DNA of 64,000 bases from Scalesia atractyloides. Its lineage: Eukaryota; Streptophyta; Magnoliopsida; Asterales; Asteraceae. Under the pieces are notes generated by a model that saw only the letters and a program-made list of their open reading frames with translations, was not told the DNA's origin and ran no database searches. Below are positions 9,164 through 21,889 of the stretch, piece by piece. The position numbers were made by a program, and so were the translations under genes. Each line of letters begins with the position of its first letter. The stretch's first letter is position 1. The stretch covers positions 77,065,358 to 77,129,357 of the forward strand of contig CAMTDV010000019.1 of assembly GCA_947069175.1 (NCBI GenBank), in the 5' to 3' direction.

Positions 9164-11801
9164 TGTCACACCCCGACCCCCAGCGGATAAGGTGATCGGG
9201 GCATGATTGGGTTATCATCAAAGCTCATGACATTTATTATGCGTTTCATATTCTTTAATACAAATTAAATGGAAATTTACAATAAAGGTTACAACTGTTC
9301 TAACTAACAATCTAAACTTCTTGATTCTCTTCTAAGGCATATCCTATGTTTTCCTTGCTTCAACCTGTTCACCTGTATCATGTGTAAAAGGGTTTTTGGA
9401 TCAACATAATGTTGGCGAGTGAATCCTATGGAAAACATTTGAACAAATTTATTTAAATTGATTATGAAATATGTGCACAACCAAACATGAGTAAAAATAG
9501 ATGTAACTTAATCAACAATCATAAGATATTGAATGAAGCACTCATGAATAATAATGGAACAATTAAAGGCACGCGATGCTCAACTCGTCTCTCACGAGGA
9601 ACTGATGGGCCTAATGAATGAATTGCATAACCATGATAATATGAATGACACAACTACAAACAATACAAACTCAATGATATACACATAAACAATAACGAAT
9701 TTGATTTGTAGCACGCGTTGTTCAACTCGTCTTCCACGAGGAACTGATGGGCTTAATGTATGAGTTTCATATAATATGACAAATGGAAATAAGTAAATCA
9801 CAACAATAAAAACAATCTAAGTTTAAGTCATGATGTGGTATGGCACGAGTTTAAATAAATAATTTGATTATTTTCATAACACATGACACACCCCAAAACG
9901 TGTAATTTAAAAGGGGGAGTTGTAAGATTCACTCACAGTGGGTGCGTTCGGTTGATGATGTTGAATGCACGCGAAGTGGTTTTAACCACGAGTGAGTTTA
10001 ACCTAGAATAATCGCATTATGGTTTGGTAAGTAAACGGATTTTATTAATCTATTTTAGTAGGATTGTTGGGTGTATTTTTGTGAGTTTGAGGCTATTTTC
10101 TAACCTTAAAAATGTTATTTTTAAGTATTTTTAATTGATTTTTAATTAAAATAATTAAATAAAAATAATAAAAAAAATTGATTTTTTTTCTGACCGTTGA
10201 CCGTTTGACTGACCGTTGACCTGACCGTTGACCGGTTCAATTCGGAATACAAGTGCGCTGAGTGAGGCTCGAACCCGAGACCTCCCGTACGCGTGCACGC
10301 AGCTCTACCAACTGAGCTACGTGTCTAACCCGTTATAAATCTGATTTTAATTATATATATATATTAATTAGTTTAAACCGAAAATCATTTTTATTTTAAA
10401 AACAGTTTAAGCGACTCGGACATGCACTCCACAGGTCTCGAACCCGGGACCTGTGGTTTAATCTAACACACAGTCCACCGCTGGACTGTGTGTTAAACAT
10501 GTTATATAATTCGATTTTTATTATACTTAAATACAATTTAGTTATTACCTTTTCTGCCTTATTAAAAAGAATAGAATATTGTTCGAGTCGGTGCAGAGGA
10601 CCGGACTCGAACTCGTGACCTGCGATATAAACAAACACACAGTCCACCGCTGGACTGTGTGTCTAACTTGGTTATTATTCCGGTAATTAATATACTTAAC
10701 ATATACCAGTATCGACTCCGGTTCAGTTAAACAAAAATTTGATTTTTATTTAGGCAGCGTGTGTGAAACCGGATTCGAACTCGTGACCTTGGCGTTATAT
10801 GTGCACACAGTCCACCGCTGGACTGTGTGTCTAACCCGATTAATTTCTTGATTTATATTAAACTTATATGATAACGAATACATCGTCTTCTTCACTGAAA
10901 CATAACCAGAGATAAAGTCTGACTGTTTCGAGTTTTATTCAAGTTCCTTAGCGTCTTACAGTTCAATAAGGTGAGATAAATGTGAAAAGGAAAAGAAATT
11001 GGGCGGAGAAGTATACCGACTGGACCCTCTGTTTTCCGGCAGAACTCCGGCGACAGCAAACAACTCCGGCGTCAGGTGTCTTGCAGCAGCAAGTCTCCGG
11101 AAAGCTTGGAAAAAGTATGGGTATCTCCGGTATAAGCTTCAGGGGCTCAGTGAGGTTCAGAAATAAGGAAATCGGTTTTCCCGGCGACGAACAGAAAAGT
11201 TCCGGCGAGTGGAATTACGCCGAGGAAAAGTGTGGTTTTGAGCGAAAAGGTTTGCAATGGGTTGAGGGTGAATTTATAGGGGAAAACGTCGAAGCACTTG
11301 GTCTGATTACCGACTGGGTTCATTGATTTAAATTTTCGGCGGTTATAATTTTGGTCGCGGACTTCAAACATCGGTTATAACCGATGTCTGGTTAATGGTT
11401 TACGTTATAACGTAATTTGTAGTTAAGACTCGCGAGATTTCCGGGATTCCGACGACTGAACTGTTTGGGCGCCGGTTTTGAATTCGTAACGTTATTATAT
11501 CAATTAAATGATTCTATTATTTCACAAGAAGCATCCGTGGCACAGTGGTTTGTGTGTGAGGTGATAAGTCGCTGAGTGACTCGACGAGTGACCCGGGTTC
11601 GAAACCCGGCTGGAAATCATTTCATTTTTGTTTTGCGATTTTCAACAGTTTTTCAAAAACTAAATATATAGTCCCGTATAATAATTGATTACGTATCGTT
11701 TAAAATTATTTCGGGCATTTAATTTGCAATGAAAATTTTGACTGACTGTTCGGTTGATAAACGGAGCGGGTTTGTTAAATCCGTTTTTGACGGATGTTAC
11801 A
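9164..11801 (-). repeat. 5' LTR of the nested element (2638 bp)
   Basis: Near-identical partner of 2613-5247 (about a dozen differences by eye), offset by about 6552 bases. It carries the same five modules: 10253-10328 (tRNA-like), hairpin modules with first hairpins at 10467-10492, about 10636-10661 and about 10804-10829, and the plus-strand tRNA-like unit from 11531 to about 11614. The minus-strand TATA element lies near 11270-11280. One base change falls in the A-box of the last unit. Confidence 0.92.
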
Positions 11802-14202
11802 CATGTTATAAGCACAGGGATCCCACAATTGATAACATCACCCTCATTTGAGAGTATGTTAAAATGTCCATCTCCCAGGACAAAAACCCGCTTTCCACAC
11901 CACTCTCCACATTTCAAATCACAACAACCACAACATCACTGTTTGAAGCCTTTGATAGTCAGTCACAAAAAGGCCACTCTCACCAACACATTACTGAGAG
12001 CAAAACTTCCATAATGGTTGTGTCGGATAAAAATCAACTGGTTATCCCACAAATAGTTGAGGAGGATACATCACTTGGATTTCGCGAAATCGTTGTTTAT
12101 AGTTCAAATGGAGCAGCTACTACAGATGTTGAATCCACTGATTTACATCTGGACAGTAGTTTCATATATAAGTCTCCTTTGAAGGCAACCACTGTTGAGG
12201 GTACCAAGGTAACCTCTGCTTCAGTGGGAAGACCCCAGTACCAAGAAAAAGGGGCATCTAAGGTTGAAGCGAGTGATAACTCCCATGCTCATGATTCCCT
12301 AGATAAAACTACCACATATGGTAGGAGCTTAGATGATCATATTAACGTAGGAGATGAGCTAAAACATAAGGAATTGACGGATAAAGTCACAAAGATTGAG
12401 GCATCAGTGGGAGATATAAAAAATGTGCTGCAACAGATGTTACAATCTGCAAAATCTTGAAACACTGCTCAATCCTCTGCTCAAGCCACCAGAATTGCAA
12501 CACAAGTGTATCCTCTGCTTCAACAACACATTCAGCATGCTAATCAGTTATATGATTCAAAAGTGCAGACATTCAAAGAAGAAGTTGAGGCAAGGTATAA
12601 AGACACACAGGAAGAGCTTAAAGAGATCAAGAAAATTCTCATTCCTGGCACTACCCCTGCACATATCTTCGAAAGAGTTGATGATGCCAAAAAGGGGGAC
12701 AAAAATGACTCTGAAGAAAATCTCTCAGTAACTTCTGTTGAAACATCTGTCAAAGAAAAGGAAAAGGGAGGTGATGAAACCCTGAAAATTCAAGCAGATG
12801 ATGAAGATATACAAATGAGGGTCGATCAAAGTCATGTCAGGATAAAAGAGAAGGAGATGAAGGATACCACTGCTGGTCCCAAAATCACTACTGATATTAA
12901 AAGACAAACCACTGATAGTTCAATTCTATTGCCTTTCTCATCTCAGCAACCACCTGTCACAGTAGCAGATGTTGATACTATTAAAAGTACAGCAGATGTT
13001 ACGACAGTAGTGGTTTGCACAAATGCCCCTGCACCAAAACTGGTTTATACTAGAAAAAGAAGAAGAATGGTTACAGTGAAAAATGATGACATACCATCTT
13101 CACTTGTTGTCCAAACAAATTCAAAACAAAACCAGTTATCACCCATTCACCATCATTACAAATCAGCCTTGCTGAGTCACTCAAAGGTCAAAATCCAAAA
13201 AGAAGTATCCCAATGGAAACATCATATCCTTTAGAGTTGGCTGCAGTAAAAGGAGAAATGCTATAATTCTATACAGAAGCTGATCCATCCAAAAGAACCT
13301 TCACATCTCTTCATGGCTATAGAAATCCCAAAACCATTAAGGATTATCTAAAACTGAAGATTAGACAAGCCAAAAACATAGCAAAAGAAGAAAGCAAAGG
13401 GAAAGGTAATACATACTTAACAAGATTGGAGCAACATGAACTAAGCAAGGTTAAGAAATTAGAAGGGTATGCAAAAGAGCTTAATGAGAAAATGACAAAA
13501 GAATCTCCAAAAGATGATCCTCAAAAGAATCTAAGGGAAAACCTCATAAGATTTATCATGAAAGAAAAACCCTATCAAGCTGAGGAGAACCAGTTCAAAG
13601 AGTGGTCCATCCAAGCTCTCAAACAAGAAGCAGATAGAATTGATAGGAAGAAGAAAGACCCTCAAATAAGACAGAATGCACCAGATTGGAAAGATGTTAA
13701 GAACCTAAGTGCATATCTGGTCTTAGAAACAACCATCCAAGCCCTCAACCAAAAGAAGAGGCAGCTGCAGATGGATAAGCAAGATCAGCAAAGGGATGCT
13801 AACAGAAGTAAGCAGGCTATCACAAAGGAACCTTTTCCTGACTTGAATAAAGAACCATTGAAGCCTTTAGCTAAATCTGAAGATCTTTTTCAAAGGCTTT
13901 CAAGAAGTTCACCTTTTCAATTCTCATCACAAATAACTCCTCTCCCAAGAAACCCATTGAACTCAAAAATACTAAAGTGGCTCTCTGATAAAAAGACCCA
14001 TGTATTGACTCTGCTCAGGTCCAATGAGAAAGTTGTGAGTATATCAAGGAAGGATACACCAAGCCTGGGTGTAGCTGACCTTCAAGATCTTTTGGAACTA
14101 CAACTGTGTAGGAATGAGGATGATGAAGATTCTTTGAACTTCGAATCACAATTCAAAGTACAAATCAGGGAAAAACTGATGAGACATAAAGATCATGAAT
14201 AA
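11802..14202 (+). pseudogene. Copia-associated extra ORF, 3' part
   Basis: Continuation of 1505-2612 after the nested element. Open stretches at 11864-12460, 12506-13234 and 13426-14202 are in different frames, so it has at least two more lesions. The product is hydrophilic: a Ser/Thr/Gln-rich segment, a helical segment (KVTKIEASVGDIKNVLQQM), a Lys/Glu-rich coiled-coil-like segment (13426-13800), and an acidic tail ending KVQIREKLMRHKDHE. It shows no enzyme motifs. The tail matches positions 1-278. A purine tract and an LTR follow within 40 bases. Confidence 0.6.
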
Positions 14203-14238
14203 AGAAGAGTTTTGGCATCATCTGTTCTAGGGGGAAAT

Positions 14239-14913
14239 TGTTGGGATTGAACCCTACAAAAGAACAGATGATAGAAAGCCAAAACAAGTCTGCTCTATAT
14301 GATCCAGAATAAACAGAGTTTAGATTTACTCCTTTCAAAGACCGGCTACCAAACCGCTGCTAGTTCTAACAACTGCCCTATGCCAAAGCTCTGCCAGTTA
14401 TAAAGTATGCTGATTCACCAAACCTCTGATGGGTCAAAGGTCTGCCTTAAAGTCAAAGGTCTGCTGGAAGTCAAAGGTCTGATCATCCTTTGAAGAACAT
14501 GTGCCAATATTTTATCAGAGTTTATGCTTATCAACGTTTAGGGTCCTTAGTGCTTTGCTATTAGTGTTTAGGCTAGGCAGTGGTTAGAGTTTGTTATTGT
14601 TGTTAGATGTCATTGTCAAGATGAAGCCAGCATAGACGATCAGTGGTTAGGTTAGTACTATAAATAGACAGTGCCTGTTAGCTCGGTCTAAGGGGGAGTT
14701 TAGGGATTCATACATGTAAGTTACTTTGTAATCATTCTATTCCATTGAGTAATGAAAACATGTTATGATGAAAACTATTCTCTCATTGATTGTGTTATAA
14801 AGTTTTAACTGTTCTTTCACTGCAAAGTTCGTCATGATTTATCATTTTATTATCAATTTGGTTAAAACAATACAATCAATCCAAACTTAGATCCTGACAC
14901 CTTATTCATGACA
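14239..14913 (+). repeat. Copia-type LTR, copy B (end uncertain)
   Basis: Starts TGTTGGGATTGAACCC after GGGGGAAAT, as copy A does. CTATAAATAG lies near 14656. It matches 315-992 closely. The sequence after it (14914-15235) is also related to the sequence after copy A, and to 23610-23937, so the exact end is unresolved. Confidence 0.6.
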
Positions 14914-15235
14914 TCGTTGGTCAAATACTATTGGTGGGACGAGTAGCCATAAGTGGGCACTAGAGCCATCATTATATGATATTTTGTAATAACAATATGC
15001 CTATAGTGCCAATGATTATGATCATGGTGATACTTCTTTTTCCTGCTATTGTTAATGCCCAGATCATAGAGTTGGATGTATAGAAATTCGATCTAGAATA
15101 GAGTGATCCAGATACAGGTATGTACCTTGTAGCATAGATTTAATAGTTACTTATATCTTAAGAGCACACACAACTAGGGTAATATTGTTGGCGTCCAAAA
15201 TTATAAACCCCTCCATTCCTAGATGAACAATGTTG
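14914..15235 (+). repeat. Dispersed repeat following LTR B
   Basis: It aligns over its length with 23610-23937; its first part also matches 993-1127. Shared landmarks are CAATGATTATGATCATGGTG and GATCTAGAATAGAGTGATCC-type words. I see no coding potential. It may be the leader of a copia element, because a broken TTGGT...AGAGCCA, recalling a primer site, is present. Confidence 0.45.
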
Positions 15236-15720
15236 TGAGAGAGGTCTAAATGTGAAGCCAGAAACTATAGACGAGGTGTAGACCAGTTTGTGAGTGGGGA
15301 GGGTAGAAGAGAGGAGAGAGTGTGAAAAGAGGGTGGTGAGATGTGGTGAGCTGGCAGTCCATACGGGTATACAATCGGATATCTAGCCATACGTGGATGC
15401 AAAAAGAGGTCATGTTACTAGCCATGTCTTTGGTCCATTGAGGTCTGGTAACGACGTGTTTGGGGTCATGTATGCCACGAATACATGACTATAACATAAC
15501 TAAAAAAATACTCATATCTAATTCGTGTATTAGCATAATTTAACTAAAAATCATACTTTTAAAAATTTGTGTCCCGTTTAAAAAAAAACCCCTCCACATC
15601 CCATTCATCATTGTTTATCTTTATATAACTCACAAACACTCATTTTATTATATTTTTCGCTTTTACACTCTCACAATAATTTGATAAAGGATGAATAATA
15701 GTTTTTCATATATTGAAATT
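15236..15720. other. Spacer without recognised features
   Basis: Non-coding, AT-rich toward the end. I see no gene, repeat copy or promoter that I can support. Confidence 0.4.
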
Positions 15721-16930
15721 GAGTAAATTACACTTTGTGTCCTTTATGTATTACCAAAATTATGAAACGTGCCCTTTAAAAGATTTAATTTCAGTTTATG
15801 TCTAAAAATCGCATGTTATGTAACAATTTATATCCTTTAGGACTAACCCAGTTAAGAAACTCAGTTAACCTCAATTTAACAAAGGGTAATTTCGTCCATT
15901 CACATCTTTGACTCTAAAACTCCTATTTGACCAAGATCCATCCAATTTATCTCCTTCCCCAAAATTAGTTCTTAATATTATATTAGCACAAAACCCACCT
16001 CCATTAACACCTGAAAATCTAGTATAATCACCATGGTCACCGATCACCTCCATAGCCATCACCCCCGTCTGAGGTAAAAACCACCCAGAACCACCATTCA
16101 CTGATTCAACCCACCCAGTAAGCACCCACATCTCCCACTCATTCAGCTTCAATTTCTACACTCCCCAAATCTCCTCATCCACCATACTCACCCTCACCCA
16201 CCTCCACACCGCCGACCTTCTACTTGACACTCAAAAACCTCAATAATCGACCCAACAAACAACACACAGACCCCCTTTTCGCTAACCCTAACATTTACCC
16301 CATAATGGCCAACCTTTGATTGTTTCAGTTACAAATTGTTTGATGTCGAGATGACGATGTTTCACAGTGGTTACCACGTACTGAGTCAACTCACTCCACT
16401 TGCACCGTTCTTGAACTCCATCAAGCTATAGATCTGGAAGCGGAGTTGCCGGTTATGGAACGCGTGCATCGAGCATCGATCTCTCCACTTCATCCGTACA
16501 TCATCGTGTAAAGTTCTAGAAGAACATGCTAAACTCCGTCAAGTTGCAGCAGATATTCTGTTCATCACGGTTGACGTCACCGGTGTTCCGTCACTATATT
16601 TCAGATGCACATTTTTTTCTATAAAACAGGTGTGTGTTTGAGAGATAGAGAGAGAGGTGTAAGTGTGTGTTTGAGAGAGAGGGTGAGTGTGTGTTTGAGA
16701 GAGAGTTTAGAGAGATTTTGGTCAAATAATAGTCTAGAGTCAAAGATGTGAATGGACAAAATTACCCTTGGTTAAATTAAGGTTAACTGAGTTTTTTAAC
16801 TGGATTAGCTCTAAAAGATATAAACTGTTACATAACATGCGATTTTTGGACATAAACTGAAATTACATCTTTTAAAGGGTACGTTTCATAATTTTGGTAA
16901 TACATAAAGGACACAAAGTGTAATTTACTC
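15721..16930. mobile_element. Non-autonomous Mutator-like element with about 215-bp inverted repeats
   Basis: 15721-15935 and 16716-16930 are inverted copies with outer ends GAGTAAATTACACTTTGTGT. Flanks TATTGAAATT and TATGAAAATT match at 8 of 10 positions, compatible with a decayed 9-10-bp target duplication. Long inverted repeats with such a footprint are typical of Mutator-like elements. The 780-base interior is richer in GC, with CCACC-rich tracts, and encodes no transposase. It could be captured host sequence, but I cannot name a donor. Confidence 0.65.
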
Positions 16931-17792
16931 TATGAAAATTTATTGTAGCCCTTTTTTAATTTAGGGTTGCGGGAGAGAAACAGAGGATGGGATATAGTGT
17001 GGTTTTAGAGAATTTTTAAAAAAATTAAAAATAGGGATGGTTGAATGGATGAGATGTGAATAGGGATGATAATGTGTCAGTTTGGGATGGATTTAGGTAA
17101 TTCCAACCTCAAACGCATGTTGATAAACTTGTCTCAAAGCCGTACCAAACCCGTTGCATTTCTATTGGGTAATTACCTGTTGGGTATCAAATATACCCGC
17201 GAGTTTTGGATAAACCAATTAATTTTAAAAATATATATATAACTACAATGTATATAAATAAATTACCAAAAATATATAAAAATATACTAAAACGCATAGA
17301 TGACAAAAATGGTCTATGCCAATAATTAATATATTATATATACATACTTAAAAAAGTAAAGGAAATTATATTAGGTATACAATACGATAATCGTGTAATC
17401 TGGTCTAAGTAAACAAATATAACACCAAATCTCAAACACGTGAAAAAACTAAAAATTAATCCCAAACTTGGTTTCATACCCTGTTACCCATTTCAAATGT
17501 TCCGGATTTATCCATCCGTTTCATGCTTACTTGCCATCCCAGGATGTGAATACTCTAAGAATCTATTATCTCATCTCATCCATTATCAAATATATATGAA
17601 ATTGTTTCGAAACAAATGTAATTTCGGTATTTGTGATTTTCTCTATTTTTACAAATATGAATACACAAGTTATAAAAAAATATCAATCTTACAATCATAT
17701 GTAACCGAAGAAAAATATCCATCTATTATTACACAACAAAATAACATTTACATAATTACATCGATTATTCCAAACTAACAAATCAAATCAAA
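16931..17792. other. Spacer downstream of the WD40 gene
   Basis: AT-rich and non-coding. The last 110 bases are the 3' flank of the WD40 gene, duplicated at 23938. I see nothing else supportable. Confidence 0.4.
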
Positions 17793-19673
17793 TCAAAGAA
17801 AAGGTACCCATATTTTCCAAGCTTTTACATCACAATCCAAACTCCCACTATAAACAAGATAAGAGGTGCCACTAGATTCAGCAGAAATACAACTATCCAC
17901 AGCAGCAGCCAAACATTGGATTGGACCATTATGCCCCTCTAGTACACACACACGACTATATTTATTTCCACCAATACCCCTCCAAATTCTAACTGTTTTA
18001 TCAGCTGACCCACTAATCACCAAATCCCCCACCACCTCAATACACAACACTGCCATACCATGCCCCCTAAGAGCACCAGCCACCACCATATGCCGCCAAT
18101 TGCCGCCACTCTCTCCGTCGTTCCCCTTTTCCCACACGAGTATCGACCGATCACAAGCACCGGAATATAAAACGGACCCATCTGGGCTTAAAGCCAATGC
18201 GTTCACCGCGGATTTGTGTTTTTGTAATGTGTCTACTAGTGTATGTTTTTTCTCTCCGGGGTGTTTTCGCCATACCTTGATTTTTCGGTCAGCGGATCCG
18301 GTGTAGATGTACCCGTCATGTGACACCACGATGGCGTTGATCGCATCATCGTGTGCGTCAGAAACGGATTCCAAACACTTGAAATCCGACGTCCGCCACA
18401 CCTTAAACGTCCTGTCCCATGACGCGGAGTACAGAAGAGAGCCGTCGTGTGACAAGGCCAAAGCCGCGACTGCGTCTAAGTGATTTACCTAAAAGAATTC
18501 AAACAATATTTGAATACCAAATTTGAATGTAGAGATAACAACAATACATCAATAACTATCTTAATTTCTTGGGTCAAATCATAAGAATAGACAATTTAAG
18601 GTAAAAGATTAAAAATAATAGCATAGATTTTTAGCTCATAAGAAATAAAAATATCCAAAATCGACCAATTAGAAAACACTAAATAAGAAAAATCTGATAA
18701 AAAGACTAGAATTTTGCCAACACAAAAAACATTAAAAAGCAAAAATGTTCCACAAAACAAGTGATAAAATAATTGTACGTGTAAGATGCCGGCTAGATTT
18801 TATTGGCAGCTAAAGAGGGGTGTTAAATCTTAGCCGACGGCTAAAAGAGTCGGCTTTAACTTAGTCGGGGGCTTAAAGGGTCATCTATTTTGTGAAACCA
18901 TAGAGTTTGGTTCCAGCTAAATTTCAGCCTTTTTAGCCGCCTTTGTTTATTATATGTTTTCTGATTGGTTAGTTTGAATATGTCTACTTTTAATATGTCA
19001 GAAGTTCATGCCTATTTTGTTAAAACTTTAGAAAAAGTTAGGTATGTTGTTTAGATTTTCTATAAATAATAACTAACAGACAACGTTATAAATCCAATAA
19101 TACTAAATACAATAGATAAAATAACTCGGTTATATTACTTACCCATGTACACTTCTTATTCCGCGGTATCTTTATATAACTCTTTGCTAAAAACATCTTA
19201 GCGACACGATCATTGATAGTTGGTAACGTCGCCAGGTATGTCGACGTTACCATTTTCCGCTTATTAACCTCGTCATCGTCGTGCTCAATTTTCCAAACAC
19301 GGATTTTATGATCCTGGTGACCGGTAAACAACCTGTCACCACAAACCACCATCGACTTCACCGCACTCTCGCCATACGCCATCAAATTCTGGACCGTTGG
19401 TAAAGCGTCCCGAGGCCAGACCCGAACTTGGTTGTCGGATGATCCGGAAAGGAGGTGTTTTCCGGCTAGAGTAAGAGAGGTTATAGATGATGTATGGGCT
19501 TTAAAGGTGGTGAGGTAGTGGTGTTTTTGGGTGGTTGATGGTTGTTTCGATGTCGTTAACGATGAAACCGATGATAAACTGTGTTGGGAAGATGACGGGT
19601 CGGATTCCGGTGGAAATTCCGGTATGATTTCTTGATCGGTTGACCACCGGTGTTGATGTTGAAGAATTCCCAT
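17793..19673 (-). CDS. JINGUBANG-like seven-WD40-repeat protein
   Basis: Two exons: 19673-19143 (177 codons) and 18488-17793 (231 codons plus stop), 408 residues, phase-0 intron with GTAAGT donor and TTTTAG acceptor. A short Ser/Thr/Pro-rich N-terminus precedes seven WD40 repeats, enough for one beta-propeller. The repeats end in SSDNQVRVW, HQDHKIRVW, ASWDRTFKVW, SADRKIKVW, ACDRSILVW, SADKTVRIW and SLDCDVKAW. The third repeat spans the splice junction. The layout and motifs fit the Arabidopsis JINGUBANG family, a scaffold that restrains pollen germination through TCP4 and jasmonate. That function is known for one family member and is only inferred here. The start is the first ATG of the open exon and lies about 58 bases below a TATA-like element. 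The gene looks intact. A partial copy of its 3' end lies at 23938-24360. Confidence 0.9.
18489..19142 (-). other. Intron of the WD40 gene
   Basis: 654 bases bounded by GT (19142-19141) and AG (18490-18489). AT-rich, with an island of AGCCG/CGGCT words at 18785-18945 that looks like a small repeat insertion, but I cannot define its ends. Confidence 0.8.
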
Positions 19674-19730
19674 TTTGTTGGATTGGATATTATGAAAGTG
19701 TGTGTGAATAATATGGGGTTGGTTTACATG

Positions 19731-19740
19731 TATTTAAATA
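19731..19740 (-). promoter_or_regulatory. TATA-like element of the WD40 gene
   Basis: TATTTAAATA, palindromic, about 58 bases upstream of the start codon on the minus strand. This is the only TATA-like element close to the ATG. Confidence 0.45.
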
Positions 19741-21290
19741 GAATGGATGACGTGGTGTACGGCGTATGTTAGTGAAGGTGGGACCCAGAGGAGTTGTACG
19801 TATAGAATTGTAATGAAGTACCGGTGGATAGAGATCGGCAATTTGGCGTCCAAGTTGCAATGCATGTGGGGTGGTTTAGCTAATAATGGCTAATAAAATT
19901 AAAAAGAATTATAATTATAAGATGACTATAATTATGAACATTTAAAAATGGTTGATTCTTGATAGTATCGGAAGGGTTCAATCAAAATCAAAAGGCGTAT
20001 ACTGTATTCATTTTGGTGTGTAAAACAATTTTAGTTTTATTAATTTATAAATAAACTGAATGTGATTCTTCGTAAACCGTTCAGTTAAAAGTTTTTTTTT
20101 TTTTAATAAACATATAAACACGAACACCCTCATTCTCTTATTCTCTAGATGAATGAAGACGAACAAGAAAACTCTGTTCGTTTAATTGTTTTTATTGGAT
20201 TGTTTGTTTGTTCCTTTAATTGTTCTATATATACATGTGTGTGTTATATATAAATTTCTTAATAAACACAGTTAATCAATACTTTAAATTGAATGCAAAT
20301 GAATATAGTGAATTAAATGTAGTGGCATGTCAAAAGATGCAGGACAAAAATGTAATTTACACGCTACTACGTATAAAATATGATGTGTGCTCTATTCACT
20401 TTAACATCGGCAGAGATCATGGTTTTATATATTGACTATTTACAAATTATAAATATTAGTGTTTCAATATTTATTTTTTATATTTCACATGTTTTTAGCC
20501 GGTTCCTTAAATTAAGGAAGAAAGTGGGGTCTCATCTTCCCCATGATCTCCATAATTAGTAGTGGTAAATTGCCTTGTAACCCTATATATGGGATTTTCG
20601 TTTATGAAATAGATATGCAGAAAAATTAGTCAAGAATTCTCTCTAAATTTCTTCAAGTTTCCATCTATTTTCTTCTGGCCAATCGATTATCGATTGGAAC
20701 CACAACAAAATATTTGTATCAAACGCATAAAAGCTTTTATAGTGTGTCTTAAAGCATCTTAAAATTGAATGAAAATTACTATCTTGTCTCAAAAATATGT
20801 ATTTTATAGTAGTATAAATATATAGATATATTAGATAATCTGTTTTTGACATGTTTAATATAGTTATTTTTTTAATCACTTTTCATAATAGTTTTGAGAT
20901 TCATTACTGATCGTAAGATGTAAATATATGACTAAAAAAGTATATACCGTAAGATGTAAATATACGACTAAAAAAGTATATAAAAAGTATGTTTGGTAAA
21001 AAGGAGTTAACTCTGAAGGATGTGTAACGTTTTGTTGATTCAAACAGGTCATGTAGCAAAAACGCCGAATTTGCCATCACATACATATTACAATCCTACA
21101 CATTGTTATTTGTTTGTATTCATGTTATTTGTAACCTTAGCTTGTTTCACATCTTTAAGTGAGACCCTATCTATAGCCACCATTAACGACTTTATCAAAG
21201 ACTACGTCACCACCTCTGGACCACCTGCTCTTGTCTTGACCATTGGAGTCTTTGTCTCTTTGACATAACATGATATTTCCATTCAAACAT
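19741..21290. other. Spacer upstream of the WD40 gene
   Basis: AT-rich and non-coding. Short ORFs here have no recognisable motif and no promoter-like context. I see nothing else supportable. Confidence 0.4.
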
Positions 21291-21294
21291 GGAT

Positions 21295-21700
21295 TTAGGC
21301 CTTCTGTAGTGGGGCGTTTTGCGGTGGGGAAGGAAGTCGAAGGCATCCCATAGCGCCCCAACATCACTACGGGGGCATTATGGGGGGTGAAATCTTGGCA
21401 GGTGTTATGTATATAGCAGCGCTTTGGATTTGCTTGTATTTTCCCTCCACTCACACACATATATATACATACATATATATTTATAATTTAAGGGGTTATT
21501 AATTAATTGGGTAATGATGAGGTAGGGGCGTTATGACTACGGGCTCTATTGATATAACGCCCCATAAAGCCTCTGTATGACGTGGAACGACACGTGTCAA
21601 AAAACGCCCCTTAAGAGGCGTTATGACTACACATGACCTTATAATACCTTTCATCAAGCCAATCACCTCATACCATTTCAAGTGTCCTATCTAACTCATC
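21295..21700. repeat. MITE-like non-coding repeat with GGGGCGTTATG words
   Basis: Repeated inverted words GGGGCGTTATG, ATAACGCCCC, AACGCCCCTTAAGAGGCG and GGGCATTATGGGG lie in an AT-rich setting. They are next to a PIF/Harbinger transposase remnant, so this may be the terminal region of that element or a related MITE. I could not find a clean inverted-repeat pair. Confidence 0.35.
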
Positions 21701-21889
21701 TCTGGCACTCAAACGTAAGGGGTGGTCCCCTCGTGAAGAGTTCATTTTTTTATTATTATTCCTACAAATTGTGAAATAATAATTAAAACATATTTTAAAC
21801 AAAATAAAAGTATTAATTAAAAAAAGACATTACATTATATTAAAATAAATAAAATTACATTAAATTTAAAATAAATGAAATCACTATTC

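Larger units (their letters stand above)
2613..11801 (-). mobile_element. Nested gag-only LTR retrotransposon with 2.6-kb LTRs (TR-GAG-like)
   Basis: A complete insertion: LTRs at 2613-5247 and 9164-11801, TG...CA ends, and a perfect 5-bp target duplication CATGT at 2608-2612 and 11802-11806. Read on the minus strand the order is 5' LTR, primer site, untranslated leader, gag, three tandem-repeat blocks, polypurine tract, 3' LTR. Protease, reverse transcriptase, RNase H and integrase are all absent, so it must be mobilised by another element. By eye the two LTRs differ at about a dozen positions over 2.6 kb, which points to a recent insertion. The closest relative in this window is the dead gypsy element at 41740-50601, whose Gag and polypurine region are similar. 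Confidence 0.9.

Noticed and set aside
17866..18306. 146-codon ORF on the plus strand
   Set aside because: Antisense shadow of exon 2 of the WD40 gene.
21020..21268. Possible small membrane-protein gene (82 codons)
   Set aside because: Hydrophobic stretch only, no family motif, no promoter or splice support, and it lies in repeat-rich spacer.
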